NCBI RefSeq assembly: GCF_021365465.1
Contig: NZ_CP089932.1
Coordinates: forward strand, 3,534,001 to 3,598,000
Length of the DNA: 64,000 bases
DNA from: Erwinia tracheiphila
Lineage (GTDB): Bacteria; Pseudomonadota; Gammaproteobacteria; Enterobacterales; Enterobacteriaceae
Direction of reading: 5' to 3'
A model generated the notes under the pieces. The model was given only the letters and a program-made list of their open reading frames with translations, was not told the origin of the DNA and did no database searches. Shown here piece by piece: positions 58,335 through 64,000 of this stretch (its first letter is position 1; each line of letters begins with the position of its first letter). Position numbers and translations under genes: made by a program.

Positions 58335-60660
58335 TTAAACGTACCCGGCGCGTTTGATCTCCACCAAGCAACTCATGGCGTTGGGGCCCTGTGTCAGCGA
58401 CGAGGTGCCGATATCCAGCGCCAGGGTGTGGGGATTGCCAGCCCAGTCATAAAGCAGCCAGGCCTTACCGAAGCCGGTATCGAACCAGACTCTGGTGCTA
58501 ATCAACACCACGCCGCGGCTGACGCCGTTGGTTAACCGCCCACCCGCCAGCATCCGTCCGCAATCGTTACTGACGTTTATTACCTCTTCGTCGACAATAT
58601 CGCGTGAGGCAGCATCATCCGGGTACATCCACAAGGTTTCATGGCCCGACGTTTTGTTTGCCTGTACCGTTGACGTCGCGTCCATCTGGTTGTGCAGACT
58701 GTCGCCTGGCTGAATCGAGATCATATGTAGCGGAAATCGATGGGCAATTTCTGCACCCAGCCACGCCCTGGGCGGCTGGCATTCCGGGTGTGGCGTAAAG
58801 TCATCAAGCTGGTAATCCGCGATGGTTTGACTGAACAGTTCGATTTTTCCGCTGGCAGTTTTGACTGGATTCGCTACCGGGCCATGACGGAATTCTTCCA
58901 TAAAAATAAATGCTTGCCGCCGGGCGGTACCTCGACAAATCCTTCTGACCAGAAGGTATCAAAATCAGGCCAGTCTATCCCCTTTTCCCGGTGTGCCTGC
59001 ACAACCTGCTGATAAAGAAAGGCAATCCACTGTGCTTCGTTACAGCCCTCGGTAAAGGTTTCGCAGTAGCCCAGCCGTTCTGCCAGATCGGCAAAAATGT
59101 CAAAATCGTTACGCACCTGATGCTGTGGTTTGATGGCCTGATGCATCGCCAGCACAAAACGGTCGCGCGACGAGCCACCAATGTCATTACGCTCACGCGT
59201 GATGGTCACCGACAGCACGATATCGCCCATCGGCGTGGCCGCTGTCCAGACGATATCCGGGACGATTACCGTGTCAGGTCGCCGCCATCCTTCCACCAGA
59301 TAGTTAAGCTGCTGGTGATGATAGAAGGGATTACTACCCACCCAGTGGATCAAATGTATGTCAGGATAGGTGTGCGTTTGCCCCTGGCAACGGTATGGCT
59401 CGTCAGGGTGTAACAGCATGTCACTAATGCGGGCAACCGGAATTGCGCGGTCAGCGACAGGATTAACCCCGGTGGACATTAATAGCGCAGGATCTTCAAT
59501 GCGCGGATTGCCAACACTGTTCATTGAACCATGACCAAACGAGAATCCCGCGCCCGATAGTACCGACTGACCAGGCATTGACGACAGAGCAATCATCATC
59601 CAGTACGGCTGCTCACCCCAGTGCGCACGCTGAACCGAATAAGAGCAGCTAATAAAGCGGTGCCTGCCCGTCAGCTGCCGCCTCAGAGCAGTAATACGCG
59701 ATGCGGGAATACCAGTTATCTCGCTGGCCCATTCTGGCGTTTTAGGGATGCTGTCGCTTTCCCTCAGCAGATAGCCGCGCAGCCGTGGATAGTCTACGCA
59801 GTGCGAATTCAGAAACGCCTTATCCGCCGCCCCGCTACGCCAGACTTCATAGCCGGGTGCCAGCATCAGCGCAACATCGGTGCCGGGCCGGATGGGTATC
59901 CATTCAGCATTAATAAATGCCGGGCAGTCATCGCGCATCGGGCTGATATTGAACCGGAGTACCTTTCGCCGCCGGCTCCAGCAGTGCCGGTTTCAGGCTG
60001 CGCTGCCCCGCGCCACCGGATGCCACCTGACTGTTTTTTAACGCCAGTCCGCCAAAGGTCACAAAAATTTCGCAGTGTGCAACCCCCTGCGGCCAGTCGG
60101 TGATGCGCCTCGTCAGCGGCATACAGGTCCCGATAACGTAAGGCAGGAAAAACTGGGCCGCCCCCAAGCTGTAGTTACCAGGCTGATCGATACCGCCATC
60201 GGTAGAATAAAAACGCCGGATAAGCGTGCGGGCATGATTAATCCGGCCCCAGAGGATCACTGAAAAGATGCAGTCGGCTCCGTAGCGGTCACGCACCCTG
60301 CGATTCTCTTCCGCCACAAGATCTTCGCGGCCGCGCAGGGTACGGTCACTTTTTTCACGGGATGTTAACCACGAGCGCCGCACCATCGGCTGGCGTATTC
60401 GCTTGTCGGAATAAACCAGCTCAGGAATGATAATTAAGCATGGGAAAAGGCTCCTGGTCGGCAAAAAATGGCTCGCAGCGCAGCAATTTCCCATCTTCAA
60501 CAACGGCGGTGAAGGCTCCCCGGTGAGCAAGGTACGGTACTTTTTTAATGATCATCAGGCGGTCCGGCAGGCTAATCGGCGTACTTTCTTCGGCAAAATG
60601 GCATTTTTTTGTCGTGTATGCACCCTCCGGGCAGTCAGGTTTTGTCCCTCTTTGCGACAT
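58335..60660 (-). pseudogene. biotin sulfoxide/TMAO reductase-type molybdoenzyme (BisC/TorZ family), multiply frameshifted
   Basis: Four consecutive frame pieces together cover a BisC/TorZ-like Mo-bisMGD enzyme. 60421-60660 gives HRGAFTAVVEDGKLLRCEPF; 59928-60530 gives YSDKRIRQPMVRRSWL and YSLGAAQFFLPYVIG; 58874-59938 gives TDVALMLAPGYEVW, HWGEQPYWMMIALSSMPGQ and IPVARI; 58335-58901 gives PVKTASGKIELFSQT and the usual C-terminal TQGPNAMSCLVEI. The breaks near 60425-60530, 59930 and 58880-58900 change frame. The region corresponding to the active-site GSYGW block is also altered. It is a clear pseudogene. Confidence 0.9.
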
Positions 60661-60713
60661 AGCGGATATTCTGTGTGCTTGAAGTAGCTGGAAAATTCCG
60701 CAACACTGAGCGT

Positions 60714-60729
60714 CTGTAAACGTTTACCC
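60714..60729 (+). promoter_or_regulatory. GalR-box operator before galR
   Basis: CTGTAAACGTTTACCC matches the GalR/GalS operator GTGTAANCGNTTACAC at all but two fixed positions, with the perfect palindrome GTAAACGTTTAC at 60716-60727. It lies 17 bp before the galR start, so galR is probably autoregulated. Confidence 0.75.
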
Positions 60730-60746
60730 AGGAAGGCTTACGATTT

Positions 60747-61748
60747 ATGACCACGATTAAGGATGTTGCCAGGTTGGCTGGCGTTTCTGTCGCAACGGTT
60801 TCCCGCGTCATTAATCACTCACCGAAAGTCAGTGACATCTCGCGGCAGGCCGTACAAACCGCAATGGAAGAGTTGCAATACCATCCTAACGCCAACGCCC
60901 GTGCGCTGGCGCAGCAGTCCACGGAAACCATGGGACTGGTAGTGGGTGACGTTTCCGATCCCTTTTTTGGCGCACTGGTGAAAGCGGTGGAACAGGTTGC
61001 CTATGAAACCGGTCACTTTTTACTGATTGGCAACGGTTATCACACTGAGCAGAAAGAGCATCAGGCCATTGAGCAATTGATTCGCCATCGCTGCGATGCG
61101 CTGGTGGTCCACGCAAAAAAAATTCCCGACGAACAACTACTTTCGCTCATGGCACAAATTCCCGGAATGGTGCTGATAAACCGGTCGTTACCCGGTTACG
61201 AGCAGCGCTGTGTGGCGCTGGACGATCACTATGGTGCCTGGCTGGCCACCCGCCATCTGATTCAACAGGGCCATCAAAACATTGCCTTTATCTGCTCCAA
61301 TCATCCAATTTCAGACGCCGAAGAACGCCTGCAAGGCTATTACCATGCCCTGTGTGAACATCAGCAGCCCTGCAACGATCGTTTGGTCGCCTATGGCGAA
61401 CCGGATGAAGTAGGCGGTGAGCAGGCGATGACCGAGCTGCTGGGCCGGGGTAAACCGTTCAGTGCCGTGGCCTGCTACAACGATTCGATGGCAGCCGGTG
61501 CGCTGGCAGTGCTAAATGATAATGGCGTCCGGGTGCCGGAAGAGATGTCGCTGATTGGTTTTGATGACGTGCTGGTTTCACGCTATGTAAGACCTCGCCT
61601 GACCACCGTGCGCTACCCGATTGTCACCATGGCGCAACAGGCCGCTTTACTGGCGCTGGCTTTAGCCGACAATCAGCCGAGGCCGGAGGTAACGAATCTT
61701 TTCATCCCGACGCTGGTCCGCCGCCATTCGGTGGCCCCACCGGGCTGA
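60747..61748 (+). CDS. galR: galactose operon repressor GalR
   Basis: A 333-residue LacI-family repressor. The helix-turn-helix is MTTIKDVARLAGVSVATVSR with hinge helix NANARALAQQ near 50; the sugar-binding domain follows, with VVGDVSDPFFGALV near 65 and LIGFDDVLVSRYVRPRLTTV near 265. It is about ten residues shorter at the C-terminus than E. coli GalR (343). Convergent with lysA, as in E. coli. Confidence 0.96.
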   Translation: MTTIKDVARLAGVSVATVSRVINHSPKVSDISRQAVQTAMEELQYHPNANARALAQQSTETMGLVVGDVSDPFFGALVKAVEQVAYETGHFLLIGNGYHTEQKEHQAIEQLIRHRCDALVVHAKKIPDEQLLSLMAQIPGMVLINRSLPGYEQRCVALDDHYGAWLATRHLIQQGHQNIAFICSNHPISDAEERLQGYYHALCEHQQPCNDRLVAYGEPDEVGGEQAMTELLGRGKPFSAVACYNDSMAAGALAVLNDNGVRVPEEMSLIGFDDVLVSRYVRPRLTTVRYPIVTMAQQAALLALALADNQPRPEVTNLFIPTLVRRHSVAPPG

Positions 61749-61756
61749 AAGCGAGA

Positions 61757-63016
61757 TTATAGCCCCTGTTCCAGCGCCAGCAGGTCCTGCATGGTCTGGG
61801 GGCGGCGAATCGTCCTGGGCAGGCCCGTATCAAACAACACTTCCGGTAGCAGCGGACGGCTGTTGTAGTTTGAGGACATGGAGGCACCATAGGCGCCCGT
61901 ATCATGAAACACCAGGTAATCGCCCACCTTAACCGACGGCAGCGTGCGCGTTTCGACGATGCCGCCTTCCAGCTGAGTAAACACATCGCCTGACTCACAC
62001 AGCGGTCCCGCCACCACGCTTTCTACGGTGTGCTGCGCGTTCAGATCACGCCCGTCTCCGGCCATCGCAGAAATATGGTGGTAGCTGCCGTACATCGCCG
62101 GGCGCATCAGGTCGTTAAAACCGGCGTCAACCAGCACAAAGTGACGGCTGCCCATCTGCTTTACTGCGCGAACCTGAGAGATCAGCACGCCAGATTCCGC
62201 CACCAGAAAACGACCGGGTTCAATTTCCAATTTCACCGGATGCCCGAGATGCTGCTCAATACGCTTACGCGCCGTATCCCACAGGGTAAAGTAATGCCCA
62301 GTGTTAATCGCCTCTTCATCCGGACGATACGGAATGGACAAACCGCCGCCCGCCGAAATGGCATGCAGATCCTGATCGAAGCTGACCACCTGATTAACCA
62401 TCGCATCACACACCAGCTCCAGGTGACCATAATCAACCCCGGAGCCAATGTGCATATGAATGCCGATAAGCCTGAGCTGGTGACGCTGTATGGCGGCCAG
62501 CGCCAGAGGCAAATCCTGCGGCCAGATGCCATGTTTACTGTTTTTGCCACCGGTATTGGTTTTCTGACTGTGACCATGACCAAAACCTGGGTTAACACGC
62601 AGCCAGATCGGATGGCCTGGAGAGACCTCGCCAAGCTGATCGAGCATATCAACGGACCCGGCGTTGACGGGGATGCTGAGTTCAGCCACCCGCACCAGTG
62701 TAGGTGCGTCCAGGACGTCAGCAGTAAACACAATGTCATCGCCGCCCGGTTCGAATCCGGCAGCCAGCGCACGCTCAATTTCACCGACGGACACCGAATC
62801 CACTTTCACACCGCTGGCTTTCATCAGCCGCAAAATGTGCGTATTCGAGCAGGCTTTTTGCGCAAAACGCACCACGTCAAACTGCTGTAGCTGGGCGATA
62901 CGCGCACGCATGATGTCGGCATCATAAACCCAAACGGGGCCACCCATTTGCTGCACCAGCGGCAGAAGGTTATCGCGATGTAGAGCAGTATCAGTGTTAT
63001 CGAGCAGACGTGGCAT
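61757..63016 (-). CDS. lysA: diaminopimelate decarboxylase LysA
   Basis: A 419-residue fold-type III PLP enzyme for the last step of lysine synthesis. The PLP lysine is K54 (RFAQKACSN); GGGLSIPYR near 225 and EPGRFLVAESGVL near 263 bind the phosphate, and GPLCESGDVF near 342 is the other-subunit motif. Divergent from lysR across 117 bp, which must hold the LysR-controlled promoter. Confidence 0.97.
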   Translation of the reverse strand: MPRLLDNTDTALHRDNLLPLVQQMGGPVWVYDADIMRARIAQLQQFDVVRFAQKACSNTHILRLMKASGVKVDSVSVGEIERALAAGFEPGGDDIVFTADVLDAPTLVRVAELSIPVNAGSVDMLDQLGEVSPGHPIWLRVNPGFGHGHSQKTNTGGKNSKHGIWPQDLPLALAAIQRHQLRLIGIHMHIGSGVDYGHLELVCDAMVNQVVSFDQDLHAISAGGGLSIPYRPDEEAINTGHYFTLWDTARKRIEQHLGHPVKLEIEPGRFLVAESGVLISQVRAVKQMGSRHFVLVDAGFNDLMRPAMYGSYHHISAMAGDGRDLNAQHTVESVVAGPLCESGDVFTQLEGGIVETRTLPSVKVGDYLVFHDTGAYGASMSSNYNSRPLLPEVLFDTGLPRTIRRPQTMQDLLALEQGL

Positions 63017-63133
63017 AGCATTTCTCCTGAAAGTGAAACGATATTACGCCATAAAGGCATCGGGATGAAAAATATCTGTTTTATGGCAGTCTATTCATCC
63101 ATGATATGGTTTTTTCTTTTTGGAAACGAATGA

Positions 63134-64000
63134 ATGACCAGCATCACCCTGCGGCATATTGAAATCTTTCATGCGGTGGTTACCACAGGCAATCTCACCG
63201 AAGCGGCGCGTTTGTTGCACACCTCGCAGCCGACCGTCAGTCGTGAGCTGGCAAGGTTAGAAAAAATCAGTGGGCTGAAGCTGTTTGACCGCGTTCGTGG
63301 CCGTCTGCAACCCACCACGGAAGGATTACGGCTGTTTGAAGAGGTTCAGCGCTCCTGGTACGGACTGGACCGCATTATCAGCACAGCCGAAAGCCTGCGC
63401 GAATTTCGCCAGGGAGAACTGTCCGTGGCCTGCCTGCCCGTTTTTGCCCAGTCGCTGCTACCGCTGCTTTGCCCCACTTTTTTACAGCGTTATCCTGACG
63501 TCAGCCTGAATATTATTGCCCTGGAGTCTCCGCTGCTTGAAGAATGGCTGTCGGCACAGCGCTACGATCTGGGATTGACGGAAACCACTCAGACACCGGC
63601 GGGGACGACACGCACCGAACTCTTTACCGGAATGGAAGTCTGCGTGCTGCCCGAGGCGCATCCACTGGCAGAAAAAACCTGTCTGACACCCCAGGATTTC
63701 AGCCACCAGAATTATGTCAGTCTGTCGCGCACAGACAGCTACCGACAGCTTCTGGACCAGCTGTTCAACGAGCAAGGCGTTGTCCGTAGGATGGTCATGG
63801 AAACCCACAGTGCAGCGTCAGTCTGTTCGATGGTCAGAGCCGGAGTGGGTATTTCCGTGGTCAATCCGCTGACGGCGGTAGATTACGCCGCCAGCGGGGT
63901 GGCAATCAGACGCTTTAGCGCTGACATTCCTTTTACGGTGAGTCTGATCAGGCCGCGCCACCGGCCCTCCTGCACGTTGACAGAGGCTTTCTGCCGCCAT
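63134..64000 (+). CDS. lysR: LysR, activator of lysA (cut by window edge)
   Basis: The frame runs from the ATG at 63134 to the right edge with 289 codons and no stop; E. coli LysR is 311. The helix-turn-helix is in LRHIEIFHAVVTTGNLTEAA and LLHTSQPTVSRELARLE. The effector domain holds HSAASVCSMVRAGVGISVVN. In E. coli it activates lysA when diaminopimelate is present and is repressed by lysine; its divergent position here agrees. Confidence 0.95.
   Translation, partial: MTSITLRHIEIFHAVVTTGNLTEAARLLHTSQPTVSRELARLEKISGLKLFDRVRGRLQPTTEGLRLFEEVQRSWYGLDRIISTAESLREFRQGELSVACLPVFAQSLLPLLCPTFLQRYPDVSLNIIALESPLLEEWLSAQRYDLGLTETTQTPAGTTRTELFTGMEVCVLPEAHPLAEKTCLTPQDFSHQNYVSLSRTDSYRQLLDQLFNEQGVVRRMVMETHSAASVCSMVRAGVGISVVNPLTAVDYAASGVAIRRFSADIPFTVSLIRPRHRPSCTLTEAFCRH

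Overview
The window is a chromosomal segment of an enterobacterium (Enterobacterales), most likely an Erwinia/Pantoea-type plant-associated member of the Erwiniaceae. Gene order follows the Escherichia coli backbone closely: yqcA-truC-yqcC-csrB-syd-queF-ppnN-xni-rlmM-ygdD-gcvA/gcvB-ygdI-csdAE-tcdA-mltA-tRNA(fMet)-amiC-argA-recD-recB-ptrA-recC-ppdC-ygdB-ppdB-ppdA-thyA-lgt-ptsP-rppH-(DARS2)-mutH-ygdQ-ygdR-tas-lplT-aas-omrA-galR-lysA-lysR. The genus is inferred from protein similarity and the many decaying genes; no species-specific marker was seen.

Layout. 1-1.7 kb: tail of an IS91-like transposase abutting a 5'-truncated galactarate dehydratase gene. 1.7-19.7 kb: conserved backbone with the regulatory RNAs CsrB (minus) and GcvB (plus), an IS200-type element just behind gcvB, the CsdA/CsdE/TcdA sulfur and tRNA-modification group, mltA, one initiator tRNA, amiC, argA with tandem ARG boxes, and an unrecognised two-gene unit. 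19.8-33.6 kb: the recC-ptrA-recB-recD block, with an 8-bp tandem repeat between recC and ptrA, and the ppdABC/ygdB pseudopilin operon.

33.7-40.3 kb: the main accessory island, between ppdA and thyA. It is a co-directional set: SDR oxidoreductase, TauD-like Fe/2-oxoglutarate dioxygenase, PAPS-type sulfotransferase, class III aminotransferase, a second 2-oxoglutarate oxygenase (broken by a stop and a frameshift) and a P-loop kinase-like protein. Four of the junctions overlap or are tight, so it looks like one operon for a small modified metabolite. The SDR also lacks its catalytic lysine, so the pathway appears to be decaying. The island is followed by about 0.7 kb of gene-poor sequence.

40.3-52.4 kb: thyA-lgt, ptsP-rppH, a DARS2-like cluster of DnaA boxes, mutH, ygdQ, ygdR, tas, lplT-aas. 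52.6-60.7 kb: a second accessory and decay zone between aas and galR, holding relics of an RND-efflux adaptor and outer-membrane factor, one OmrA/OmrB-type sRNA, a paralogue of PBP3 (FtsI), an intact IS4-family element that splits a terminator hairpin, and a heavily frameshifted biotin sulfoxide/TMAO reductase gene. 60.7-64 kb: galR with a GalR box, lysA, and the start of lysR, which runs off the edge.

Five decayed protein genes and parts of three insertion sequences in 64 kb indicate gene loss in accessory pathways, while DNA repair, amino-acid, cell-wall and RNA-regulatory functions are kept.
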